A stretch of 64,000 bases of DNA from Streptomyces ficellus (GTDB lineage: Bacteria > Actinomycetota > Actinomycetes > Streptomycetales > Streptomycetaceae). The stretch spans positions 1 to 64,000 of the forward strand of contig NZ_JAUEPL010000018.1 in the NCBI RefSeq assembly GCF_030406405.1. Reading direction: 5' to 3'. This document shows positions 8,252 to 17,754 of this stretch, piece after piece. Made by a program: the position numbers and the translations under genes. Below the pieces are notes generated by a model. The model worked only from the letters and a program-made list of their open reading frames with translations, did not search any database and was not told the DNA's origin. Within the stretch, counting starts at the first letter, position 1; every line of letters begins with the position of its first letter.

Positions 8252-9826
8252 TCAGCGGTGGCCGCCCAGCCAGTTCGCCGCCGGGAGAAGCCGGTCGCCG
8301 TAGTCGAACAGGGCCTGGTTCTCCCAGCCGTTGCCGGAGGAGGGATCAGTCGGGTCCCAGCCGTTGCCCGTGACGGCCGTCCAGGTGGGGTCCCAGTAGA
8401 TGACGCCCAGGCCGCGGCGGTTCGGTACGGCTTCGACGACGGTCATCACATCGCGCAGCCACGCCGCCTGCCCGGCCGGGCTCGCCGGATAGCCGGGGAC
8501 GAGCTCACCGGGAAGGTCGATGATGTTCTCGTGGCTGTCCTCGCTGTCCAGCCGGAAGGGGTACGCCGTCTCCGCGACCACGACCGGCTTGCCGTAACGG
8601 GCCGAGATGTCGTCCAGGTTGGTCTGGAGGTCGGACAGCGCGCCGTGCCAGTACCCGTAGAAGGACAGGGCGATGACGTCGAAGGTCACGCCCTGCGCGG
8701 TGGCGTTGTCGAACCACCAGCGGTAGAGGCCGTTGTCACCGCCGTGCGCGAGGTGCAGGGCGATCCGCGTGGAGGAGGAGACGGCCTTGGCCGCGGAGAT
8801 ACCGGACTTCAGGAGCCCGGCGGTCTGCTGCCAGTTGTCGGTCGAGCCCTCGGGCCACAGCAGGCCGGTGTTGATCTCGTTGCCGATCTGCACCATGTCG
8901 GCGGTGGTGCCCTGGGCCTTGAGGGCGTTCAGCACGTCGTACGTGTGGTCGTACACATCCGTACGGAGCTGGCTGTAGGAGTGGGACGCCCAGGCGGCGG
9001 GCTTGGTCTGGGCGCCCGGGTCCGCCCAGATGTCGGAGTAGTGGAAGTCGACCAGCAGCTTCATGCCCTGGCTTTTGATGCGCTGCGCCATCTGCAGGAC
9101 GCGCGGCTTGTCGCTGTAGCCGTCGGCCGGGTCCACCCAGACCTTGAGCCGTCCGTAGTTGGTCCCCGCGGACTTCAGGATCGCCAGTGCGTCACCGGCG
9201 GTGCCCGCGCTGGTGCGGTAGACCCCGCCGAGGTCCTCGCTCTTCTTCAGCATCGAGACGTCGGCGCCCCTGACGCTGAGCCCGGTCGAACCGGGGGAGA
9301 AGGTCAGATCGTCGACGTTGATCCAGTTCCCGGCCCTGGCGTCCGAGTTGATGCTGACGGTGCACTGACCGCCGGTCACCGTGACGGAGGTGACCACGCG
9401 TATCCACTTCCCGTTGGGGGTCGGGGGCAGATCGGTGCGCTGTTCGGCCGAGCCGCAGTTGCGCAGGGCCAGGTACGCGGCGTTCTGGCCGCCGCTGGAG
9501 CGGACCCAGGCGCTGAGCGTGTAGCTGCCGTTGGCCAGCCCCGACAGGTACTGGTACGTCTCCACCTTGTACGCGGTGGACGACCAGTGGGCGAGGCGGC
9601 TCGCGCCGCTGTGTCCGCCCGCCTCGACGTACGAGGCGGCGTTCTGGCCGGCGGCGGAGTAGGTCGACCAGCCGGACGTACCCGACTCGAAACCGCTGTT
9701 GGTGAGGGTGGCGGCGGCGGTGGCCTGCCGGGCGGGCAGCGCGGTGATCAGCAAGGCGGCGAGCGCGGGCAGGCAGGCGGCTCGCAGGAGGCCGCGCAGG
9801 CGGTGGTGACGGGGTGGTGCGTGCAT
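8252..9826 (-). CDS. Secreted arabinogalactan endo-beta-1,4-galactanase (GH53) with N-terminal carbohydrate-binding domain
   Basis: 524 residues. A signal peptide (~1-38, ending ATAAA) is followed by a beta-sandwich module (~39-180; TNSGFESGTSGWSTY to NWINVDDLTFSPG) of the kind that binds galactan in such enzymes. The GH53 catalytic domain (~186-524) begins VRGADVSMLKKSEDLGG and holds the acid/base Glu in IGNEINTG and the nucleophile Glu in VVAETAYP; it ends with GWENQALFDYGDR. It cuts beta-1,4-galactan side chains of pectin outside the cell. The start is chosen for the signal sequence and an upstream AAGGGAC. Together with the adjacent GH42 gene and sugar importer it forms a galactan-utilisation set. 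Confidence 0.94.
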   Translation of the reverse strand: MHAPPRHHRLRGLLRAACLPALAALLITALPARQATAAATLTNSGFESGTSGWSTYSAAGQNAASYVEAGGHSGASRLAHWSSTAYKVETYQYLSGLANGSYTLSAWVRSSGGQNAAYLALRNCGSAEQRTDLPPTPNGKWIRVVTSVTVTGGQCTVSINSDARAGNWINVDDLTFSPGSTGLSVRGADVSMLKKSEDLGGVYRTSAGTAGDALAILKSAGTNYGRLKVWVDPADGYSDKPRVLQMAQRIKSQGMKLLVDFHYSDIWADPGAQTKPAAWASHSYSQLRTDVYDHTYDVLNALKAQGTTADMVQIGNEINTGLLWPEGSTDNWQQTAGLLKSGISAAKAVSSSTRIALHLAHGGDNGLYRWWFDNATAQGVTFDVIALSFYGYWHGALSDLQTNLDDISARYGKPVVVAETAYPFRLDSEDSHENIIDLPGELVPGYPASPAGQAAWLRDVMTVVEAVPNRRGLGVIYWDPTWTAVTGNGWDPTDPSSGNGWENQALFDYGDRLLPAANWLGGHR

Positions 9827-9990
9827 CGTCGATGTCCCTTCGACGGGGGCGGGCGGGGGAGGGCGGTGCGGTGCGCCCGGGGACGGCCGGCGGTGCGGCC
9901 GCCCCCGGAAGCGATGAGGGGGTCGGGCATCAAGCGGGGGCCAGGCATCTGAGAGCCGGGGTCGGGCCGGATCACACACTCAGAGAGGCG

Positions 9991-12021
9991 TCAGGCATCA
10001 AGCCGTACGACCCTGACGCCGCCCGCCGGGACGGTGAGGTGTCCGGCGGCGTGTTCACCGGCGAGCAGCTCGGTTCCCGGCCCGGGCAGCGGCACCTTGG
10101 CGTCGTCCGTGGTGTGGTTGATGGCGAAGAGGTACTCGCCGCCGTCGCCGCAGCGGCGTACCACCTCGACATCCGTGGGCAGTTCGGTACGGGGCTCGAT
10201 GCCGGCGTCCTCGCAGGCGGTGTCGATCACCGTGTCCAGCGCCTTGGCACCCAGGCGGGTCGAGACGTACCAGGCGGTGCCCCGGCCCAGGCGGTGACGG
10301 GTGACGGCGGGGCCACCGGCGGCAGGCCCGTTGGCGTACGTCCACACGGTCTGCGCCCCGCGCGGCACCACGAACTCGGTCCACACGTCCGCCTCCAGCG
10401 AAGCGCCGCCCGGGCCGGTGATCCGGACGGCCTCGCCCTCGCCCAGCGGCGACCACTCCTCGACGGTCAGGCCGAGCACGTCGCGCAGCGCGCCCGGGTA
10501 GGCGCCGGGGTGCACGGCGTCGTGTTCGTCGACGATGCCGGAGAAGCAGGAGACGACCAGGGTGCCGCCACCCTCGACGTATCGGCGCAGATTGCGTCCC
10601 GCCTCTTCGGTGGCGAGGTACAGCGCCGGCACGACGACCAGCGGGTAGCCCGACAGATCGGCCTCGGGGTGCGCGAAGTCGACGGTCAGGTGCCGGTCGT
10701 AGAGCGTCTCGTAGAAGCTGTCCGCGCGCTCACGGGCGTCGAGGTCCCGGCTGGGACGCCACTCCAGGCTCTGCGCCCACCACGAGTGCCAGTCCCACAC
10801 CATGGCCACGTCGGCGACGGTACGCGTCCCCCGCAGCGCGGCCAGTGAGCCGATGTCGGCACCCAGCCGCACCACCTCGCGCCAGACGCGGGAATCGGTG
10901 CCCGCGTGCGGCAGCATCGAGGAGTGGAACTTCTCGGCGCCGCGCCGGGACTGGCGCCACTGGAAGAACATGGCCCCCTCCGAGCCGCGGGCCACGTGGG
11001 CGAGGGAGTTGCGGGCCATCTCGCCCGGGCGCTTGGCGGGGTTGTGCGGCTGCCAGTTGACGCCGCTGGTGGAGTGCTCCAGGAGGAGCCAGGGCGCGCC
11101 GCCCGCGACGGAGCGGGTGAGGTCGGCGGCCATGGCCAGGTTGACGTGCGTACGGCGGCCGTCGGTGATCAGGTAGTGGTCGTTGGTGACCAGGTCGACC
11201 TCGCGGCCCCAGGCCCAGTAGTCCACCGAGTCGCACTGGCTGAGCGCGGTCATGAAGTTGGTGGTGACGGGCACGCCGGGGGCGAGCCGGTGCAGGATGT
11301 CGCGCTCCATGCGGAAGTTCTCGCGCATGGTGGCGTCCGCGAAGCGGCGGTAGTCCAGCTGGTGCGCCGGGTTGCCGGCGGTCGGGGTCAGCCGGGGCGG
11401 GTCGATCTGGTCGTACGAGGTGTAGTGCTGGCCCCAGAACGCCGTTCCCCACGCCTCGTTGAGCGCGTCCACGGAGCCGTAGCGGTCCGCCAGCCAGCGG
11501 CGGAAGTGCGCGGCGCAGTGGTCGCAGTAGCAGGCGCTGACGGGCACCCCGTACTCGTTGTGGACGTGCCACAGGGCGAGTGCCGGGTGCCGGGCGTAGC
11601 GCCGGGCGAGCGCGGTGGTGACGGCGGCCGCGGCCTCGCGGTAGGCGGGGTTGCTGTGACAGATGGCCGCGCGTGAGCCGAAGGCGTACCGCACCCCCTC
11701 GCGGTTGACGGGCAGCGCGTCGGGGTGGGCCCGGTAGAACCAGGCGGGCGGCGCCACCGTGGGCGTACCGAGGTCGACGCGGACGCCGTGCTTGTGCAAC
11801 AGGTCCAGGACCCTGTCCAGCCACCCGAAGTCGTAGGCGCCGGGCTCCGGTTCGAGGAGCGCCCAGGAGAAGATGCCGACGCTCACCATCGTGACGCCGG
11901 CCTCGCGCATCAGCCGGACGTCCTCCTGCCAGACGGACTCGGGCCACTGCTCGGGGTTGTAGTCCCCGCCGAAGGCGAGCCGGGGCTTGCCCGGCGAAGT
12001 GGTCTCCGGGGTATCCGGCAT
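9991..12021 (-). CDS. Cytosolic beta-galactosidase (GH42)
   Basis: 676 residues, no signal peptide. The TIM barrel opens LAFGGDYNPEQWP and contains the acid/base Glu in WHVHNEYG and the nucleophile Glu in LLLEHSTS; a cysteine cluster CYCDHCAAHF between them is the zinc site common in this family. C-terminal trimerisation and beta domains follow (VVSCFSGIVDEHD; VVRRCGDGGEYLFAINH). It would hydrolyse imported beta-1,4-galacto-oligosaccharides to galactose. The ATG is chosen because it has GGAGAG upstream and begins just before the fold. It is divergent from the importer genes, sharing a 195-bp promoter region with a lac-type operator. Confidence 0.94.
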   Translation of the reverse strand: MPDTPETTSPGKPRLAFGGDYNPEQWPESVWQEDVRLMREAGVTMVSVGIFSWALLEPEPGAYDFGWLDRVLDLLHKHGVRVDLGTPTVAPPAWFYRAHPDALPVNREGVRYAFGSRAAICHSNPAYREAAAAVTTALARRYARHPALALWHVHNEYGVPVSACYCDHCAAHFRRWLADRYGSVDALNEAWGTAFWGQHYTSYDQIDPPRLTPTAGNPAHQLDYRRFADATMRENFRMERDILHRLAPGVPVTTNFMTALSQCDSVDYWAWGREVDLVTNDHYLITDGRRTHVNLAMAADLTRSVAGGAPWLLLEHSTSGVNWQPHNPAKRPGEMARNSLAHVARGSEGAMFFQWRQSRRGAEKFHSSMLPHAGTDSRVWREVVRLGADIGSLAALRGTRTVADVAMVWDWHSWWAQSLEWRPSRDLDARERADSFYETLYDRHLTVDFAHPEADLSGYPLVVVPALYLATEEAGRNLRRYVEGGGTLVVSCFSGIVDEHDAVHPGAYPGALRDVLGLTVEEWSPLGEGEAVRITGPGGASLEADVWTEFVVPRGAQTVWTYANGPAAGGPAVTRHRLGRGTAWYVSTRLGAKALDTVIDTACEDAGIEPRTELPTDVEVVRRCGDGGEYLFAINHTTDDAKVPLPGPGTELLAGEHAAGHLTVPAGGVRVVRLDA

Positions 12022-12115
12022 GAATCTCTCCTGAAGCGTCTCAGTGGGGCGTTGTGGGAACGTGCACACACCCAGATCGATGCGGCAACGCAACATAACC
12101 GCACACGAACAAGCA

Positions 12116-12157
12116 TTGACAAGTGTCTGGAACGTTTCTCTACTGTGAACGCTCACA
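12116..12157 (+). promoter_or_regulatory. Promoter and lac-type operator of the galactan importer
   Basis: TTGACA (12116-12121), a 17-bp gap and TCTACT (12139-12144) make a strong promoter. TGTGA-ACGC-TCACA (12144-12157) overlaps its end and differs by one base from the ideal TGTGAGCGCTCACA lac operator. The LacI protein encoded at 15407 is the obvious repressor. The divergent GH42 gene may be controlled from the same region. Confidence 0.8.
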
Positions 12158-12216
12158 GATGCATGGCTGGCCTCCGCGTCGGAACGGAAGGCCCCTTCGG
12201 TCAGGGAGAAGCACCC

Positions 12217-13527
12217 ATGTCCCACCTGCTCCACCGCCGCCTCGCGGCCACCGCGACCGCTGTCGCCCTCGGCGCCTCGGCGCTCACCGCCTGCGGCTCG
12301 TCCGGCGGCGACCGTGCGGCGGATTCCGGCCCCGTCTCCCTGACCTACTGGGCCTGGGCGCCCGGCATGGACAAGGTGGCCGACCTCTGGAACAAGAAGA
12401 ACCCGGACATCAAGGTCACCGTCCGCAAGCAGGCGTCAGGCGACGACCTCGTCACCAAGATCATCACTGCGGCCAAGGCGCACCAGGCCCCCGACCTCGT
12501 ACAGGCCGAGTACCAGGCGCTGCCCACACTGGTGACCAATGACGTCCTCGCCGATATATCGGGCGAAGTCGGCGACGCCAAGGGCAAGTTCGCCCCCGGC
12601 GTCTGGCAGCAGACCACGCTGGGGACCGACGCCGTCTACGCGGTGCCCCAGGACTCCGGACCGATGATGTTCTACTACCGCGCCGACCTGTTCACGCAGT
12701 ACGGACTGACCGTCCCCACCACCTGGGACGAGTTCGCCCGGACCGCCCGCGCGCTGAAGAAGAAGGCGCCCGACAAGGCGCTGACCACGTTCTCCTCCAA
12801 TGACGCCGGCCTGTTCGCCGGTCTCGCCCAGCAGGCCGGTGCCAGGTGGTGGGCCATCGACGGCGAGAAGTGGAAGGTCGCCATCGACGACCCCGCCACC
12901 CGCAAGGTCGCCGACTTCTGGGGCGGCCTGGTCGCGGAAGGCGCCGTCGACAACCAGCCGATGTACACCCCCGCGTGGAACAAGGCCCTGAACACCGGCA
13001 AGCAGATCGCGTGGGTGAGCGCCGTCTGGGCGCCGGGCACGCTGACCACCGCCGCACCCGACACCAAGGGCAAGTGGGCCATGGCCCCGCTCCCGCAGTG
13101 GACCAAGGGGCAGAACGCCACCGGCAGCTGGGGCGGCTCCAGCACCGCCGTCACCAACGACTCCGACCACAAGGCCGCCGCGGCCACGTTCGCCACCTGG
13201 CTGAACACCGACCCCGAGGCCCTGAACGCCCTCGTGAGGGAAGGAGGCATCTACCCCGCCGCCACCACCGCCCAGACCGGTGACGCGCTCGCCAAGGCCC
13301 CCGACTTCTTCGCCAACCAGCCGGACTTCTACACCCGTGCGGCCGAGATCGCCAAGACGACCGCCCCCTCCTCCTGGGGCCCCAACGTCAATGTCGCCTA
13401 CGCCGCCTTCAAGGACCGGTTCGGCGCGGCCGCCAAGGCCAGGTCCGGCTTCGGCGCGGCCCTCACCGGGATGCAGGACGCCACCGTGGCGGACCTGAAG
13501 AAGCAGGGCTTCGAGGTCGCTCCGTGA
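12217..13527 (+). CDS. Sugar ABC transporter substrate-binding lipoprotein
   Basis: 436 residues. The start has AGGGAG upstream. The signal peptide ends in the lipobox LTAC, with Cys ~26 the lipidation site. The mature part has the family 1 binding-protein look (LTYWAWAPGMDKVADLWNKKNPDIKV; later GSWGGSSTAV and a WLNTDPEALNALV stretch). It would catch galacto-oligosaccharides outside the membrane and hand them to the two permeases encoded next, whose starts overlap this gene and each other. No ATPase is encoded here, which is normal for streptomycete systems that share a common MsiK-type ATPase. Ligand is inferred from GH53/GH42 neighbours. Confidence 0.92.
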   Translation: MSHLLHRRLAATATAVALGASALTACGSSGGDRAADSGPVSLTYWAWAPGMDKVADLWNKKNPDIKVTVRKQASGDDLVTKIITAAKAHQAPDLVQAEYQALPTLVTNDVLADISGEVGDAKGKFAPGVWQQTTLGTDAVYAVPQDSGPMMFYYRADLFTQYGLTVPTTWDEFARTARALKKKAPDKALTTFSSNDAGLFAGLAQQAGARWWAIDGEKWKVAIDDPATRKVADFWGGLVAEGAVDNQPMYTPAWNKALNTGKQIAWVSAVWAPGTLTTAAPDTKGKWAMAPLPQWTKGQNATGSWGGSSTAVTNDSDHKAAAATFATWLNTDPEALNALVREGGIYPAATTAQTGDALAKAPDFFANQPDFYTRAAEIAKTTAPSSWGPNVNVAYAAFKDRFGAAAKARSGFGAALTGMQDATVADLKKQGFEVAP

Positions 13528-14465
13528 CCACGAACCACCGCGCGGCGCGCAGGCGCGGCACGGCGTACGGGGTCAAAGCCGCCCCGTACGGCTTCCTCGC
13601 CCCGGCCGTCGTCCTCTTCGCCCTCTTCTTCGCCCTCCCCATCGGGTACGCGCTCTGGCTCAGCCTCCGCAAGATCGAGATCAGCGGCCTGGGCCTCGGC
13701 AAGGGAGCCCGCCAGGAGGTGTGGGCGGGCCTGGAGAACTACACCGCCACCCTCACGGACGCCGAACTCGGCCACGGAGCCCTGCGCGTCCTTGGCTACG
13801 GCGCCATCGTGGTGCCCGTCATGCTCGGCCTCGCGCTGCTGTTCGCCCTGCTCCTGGACAGCGAACGGGTCCGCGCCCGCTCCTTCTCCAGGCTCGCGAT
13901 CTTCCTTCCGTACGCGATCCCCGGAGTCATCGCCGCCCTGTTGTGGGGCTTCCTCTACCTGCCCGACGTCAGCCCCTTCCACTACGCCCTCGACCGGCTG
14001 GGGCTGCCCGGGCCCGACCTCCTCGACGGCGGCCCGCTCTTCCTGTCCCTCGCCAACATCGCTGTCTGGGGCGGCACCGGCTTCAACATGATCGTCATCT
14101 ACACCTCGCTGCGGTCCATCCCGGCCGAGGTGTACGAGGCGGCGAAACTGGACGGCGCCTCACCGCTGCAGATCGCCCTGCGCGTCAAGATCCCGATGGT
14201 GGCGCCCTCACTGGTGCTGACCTTCTTCTTCTCGGTCATCGCCACCCTCCAGGTCTTCAGCGAACCCACCACGCTCAAGCCCCTCACCAACGGCGTCTCC
14301 ACCACCTGGAGCCCGCTGATGAAGGTCTACAACGACGCCTTCGTCAACGGGAACATCCACGCGGCCTCCGCCACCGCGGTGGTCCTGGCCGCCGCCACCT
14401 TCGTCCTCTCCTTCGGCCTGCTGAGGCTCGCCAACTCCCGTACCGCACAAGGAGAAACCCGATGA
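13524..14465 (+). CDS. Sugar ABC transporter permease, MalF type
   Basis: 313 residues with six predicted membrane helices. The cytosolic EAA loop reads EVYEAAKLDGASPLQIALRV (near residue ~205), the contact site for the ATPase. The N-terminal helix ALFFALPIGYALWLSL is typical of MalF-like CUT1 permeases. The GTG start overlaps the binding-protein stop as GTGA, and its own stop overlaps the next start as ATGA, so the three importer genes are translationally coupled. Confidence 0.93.
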   Translation: MTTNHRAARRRGTAYGVKAAPYGFLAPAVVLFALFFALPIGYALWLSLRKIEISGLGLGKGARQEVWAGLENYTATLTDAELGHGALRVLGYGAIVVPVMLGLALLFALLLDSERVRARSFSRLAIFLPYAIPGVIAALLWGFLYLPDVSPFHYALDRLGLPGPDLLDGGPLFLSLANIAVWGGTGFNMIVIYTSLRSIPAEVYEAAKLDGASPLQIALRVKIPMVAPSLVLTFFFSVIATLQVFSEPTTLKPLTNGVSTTWSPLMKVYNDAFVNGNIHAASATAVVLAAATFVLSFGLLRLANSRTAQGETR

Positions 14466-15379
14466 CCACGCTCGCCGCGCCCCCGTCGGCGCGCAAGCGG
14501 CCACCGGCCGCCGGCACCACACCGGGCACCGCCCAGGGGCCGCCGCGCCCCCGCCGCACCGCTCTGCTGCCGACCGCGGTCCTCGCCCTCGGCGCGCTGT
14601 ACTGCCTGCTGCCGGTCGCCTGGGTCCTCGTGGCGTCCACCAAGTCCGGTACGGAGCTGTTCTCCACCTTCAGCTTCCTGCCCGGCACCGGATTCACCGG
14701 CAACGTCACGGACCTGAGCGCCCACCGCGACGGCGTCTACTGGCAGTGGATGGCCAACTCCCTGCTGTACGCCGGCCTGGGCGCCGTCCTGTCCACGGCC
14801 GTCTCGGCGTGCGCGGGCTACGCCCTGGCCATGTACCGCTTCAGGGGCCGCGAGACCGTCTTCCACGTGATCCTCGCGGGCGTGCTCGTGCCGCCCGTCA
14901 TCCTCGCCATCCCGCAGTACCTGCTGATGGCGGAGGCGGGCATGGCGGACACCCGTCTGTCCGTGCTGTTGCCGCTGATCCTCTCCCCGTACGGCGTCTA
15001 CCTCGGCCGGATCTACGCGCGGGCCGCCATCCCCGCGGAGCTCATCGAGGCGGGCCGGATGGACGGCGCCGGCGAAGGACGGATCTTCCTGCGGATCGCC
15101 GTCCCGATGATGGCTCCCGGCCTGGTGACCATCTTCCTGTTCCAGTTCGTGGCGATCTGGAACAACTTCCTCCTGCCGTACATCATGCTCGGCGACGACA
15201 CCAAGTTCCCGATGACGGTCGGCCTGTTCACCCTGCTTGCCCAGGGCTCCAACACACCCGCCCTCTACACACTGGTGATCACCGGCGCCCTGCTGGCGAT
15301 CGCGCCGCTCATCGCCCTCTTCCTCGTCATCCAACGGTTCTGGAGCCTCGACCTGCTCTCCGGGGCCGTAAAGTCCTGA
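14462..15379 (+). CDS. Sugar ABC transporter permease, MalG type
   Basis: 305 residues. A ~35-residue Pro/Ala-rich cytosolic N-terminus precedes six membrane helices. The EAA loop is AELIEAGRMDGAGEGRIF. CUT1 permeases of this kind pair one-to-one with the MalF-like partner encoded upstream. The ATG overlaps the previous stop (ATGA). It is followed after 27 bp by the LacI regulator on the same strand, so the regulator is likely made from the same transcript that it controls. Confidence 0.93.
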   Translation: MTTLAAPPSARKRPPAAGTTPGTAQGPPRPRRTALLPTAVLALGALYCLLPVAWVLVASTKSGTELFSTFSFLPGTGFTGNVTDLSAHRDGVYWQWMANSLLYAGLGAVLSTAVSACAGYALAMYRFRGRETVFHVILAGVLVPPVILAIPQYLLMAEAGMADTRLSVLLPLILSPYGVYLGRIYARAAIPAELIEAGRMDGAGEGRIFLRIAVPMMAPGLVTIFLFQFVAIWNNFLLPYIMLGDDTKFPMTVGLFTLLAQGSNTPALYTLVITGALLAIAPLIALFLVIQRFWSLDLLSGAVKS

Positions 15380-15406
15380 CGGCAGGGGAAGAGGAGACAG
15401 ACAGTC

Positions 15407-16435
15407 ATGAACCGCGGTACGGACGGCAAACGGCGCTCGGTGACCATCCACGACGTGGCGCGCGAGGCGGGCGTCTCACGCGGCACCGTCTCACGGGTGC
15501 TGAACGGCGGGCACTACGTCAGCCCTTCGGCACAGGCCGCCGTCAACGCCGCGATCCGCAGGACCGGTTACGTCGTCAACCGGCACGCCCGCTCCCTGAT
15601 CACCGGCAAGTCCGACTCGGTCGCCTTCCTGCTGACCGAGCCGCAGGAGCGGTTCTTCGAGGACCCCAACTTCAATGTGCTGCTGCGCGCCTGCACCCAG
15701 GCGCTGGCCGCCCAGGACATTCCGCTGCTGCTCATGATCGCGGGCACCGAGGCCGAACGGCGGCGCAACCTCCGCTACATCCGCGCCGGGCACGTCGACG
15801 GCGTCCTGCTCGTCTCCAGCCACTCCGGCGACCCGGTCGGCAGCGAGCTGGACGCGGCCGGGGTCCCCGTCGTCGCCTGCGGCAAGCCGCTCGGGCAGAA
15901 GGCGAAGGTCGGCTATGTCGCGGCGGACGACCGGGACGGGGCACGGTCGATGGTGCGCCACCTGTACGAGTCCGGGCGCCGCCGCATCGCCACGGTGACC
16001 GGCCCGCCGGACACCCCCGGCGGGATCGACCGCCTCGCCGGGTACCGCGATGTGCTGGCCGAGTGCGGGCTGCCCGTCGACGAGTCGCTCATCGTGGCGG
16101 GCGACTACAGCCGGGCCAGCGGCGAGACGGCGGCCGATCTGCTGCTGGAGCGGGCACCCGACGTCGACGCGGTGTTCGTGGCGTCCGACCTCATGGCCCA
16201 CGGCGTCCTCAACGCCCTGACCCGCGCGGGGCGGCGGGTGCCGGACGACGTGGCCGTCGGCGGGTTCGACGACTCGCCGGCGGCGCTGTCCACCCGGCCC
16301 GCGCTCACCACGGTCCGCCAGCCGTGGGAGCGGATCAGCAGCGAGATGGTCCGGATGCTGCTCGGCCGCATCAAGGGGGACGACCCGGCCGCCGTCATCC
16401 TCCCCACCGAACTGGTGCGCAGGGAATCCGCCTGA
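15407..16435 (+). CDS. LacI-family repressor of the galactan locus
   Basis: 342 residues. The helix-turn-helix is VTIHDVAREAGVSRGTVSRV with the hinge helix after RRTGYVVNRHARSLITGK; the effector-binding domain (~70-335) is of the periplasmic-binding type, including VAVGGFDDSPAALSTRPALT. AGAGGAGA-like purines stand before the ATG. As the last gene of the importer operon and with a near-perfect lac operator at the operon promoter, it is the likely repressor, released by galactose or a galacto-oligosaccharide. It resembles GanR/CebR-type regulators, but the operator here is TGTGAACGCTCACA rather than the TGGGAGCGCTCCCA seen for CebR. Confidence 0.92.
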   Translation: MNRGTDGKRRSVTIHDVAREAGVSRGTVSRVLNGGHYVSPSAQAAVNAAIRRTGYVVNRHARSLITGKSDSVAFLLTEPQERFFEDPNFNVLLRACTQALAAQDIPLLLMIAGTEAERRRNLRYIRAGHVDGVLLVSSHSGDPVGSELDAAGVPVVACGKPLGQKAKVGYVAADDRDGARSMVRHLYESGRRRIATVTGPPDTPGGIDRLAGYRDVLAECGLPVDESLIVAGDYSRASGETAADLLLERAPDVDAVFVASDLMAHGVLNALTRAGRRVPDDVAVGGFDDSPAALSTRPALTTVRQPWERISSEMVRMLLGRIKGDDPAAVILPTELVRRESA

Positions 16436-16514
16436 CCGGCCGGCCGGACGAAGTACTGTGCACCGAGCGCTTGTTGAGCGAGCGGCGATGACGGCGAGGG
16501 AATGGGGACGACAC

Positions 16515-17620
<1,106 letters not shown>

Positions 17621-17685
17621 GGCGGCAGCGGGGGTTTCGCGCTGGCGGTCGTCACGGCACCGGGACGCTGCACATGTGGAGTCTG

Positions 17686-17717
17686 TTGCTCAAAGTGACA
17701 TATCGTATGCATATAGT
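17686..17717 (+). promoter_or_regulatory. AT-rich candidate promoter of the reductase-PKS unit
   Basis: TTGCTC (17686-17691) is followed by an unusually AT-rich stretch, CATATCGTATGCATATAGT, which holds possible -10 boxes (CATATA or TATAGT) and overlapping small palindromes (CATA-TCG-TATG, TATGCATA). It lies 38 bp before the chosen reductase start. The match is loose; the AT richness in this genome is the main signal. Confidence 0.45.
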
Positions 17718-17754
17718 GTTTGGCGTTTCGGTGCCATTGGGTCATTCTTCTCCG

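Noticed and set aside
12217..15379. A missing ATPase as evidence that the importer is broken
   Set aside because: CUT1 importers in streptomycetes commonly share an ATPase encoded elsewhere, so its absence here is normal.
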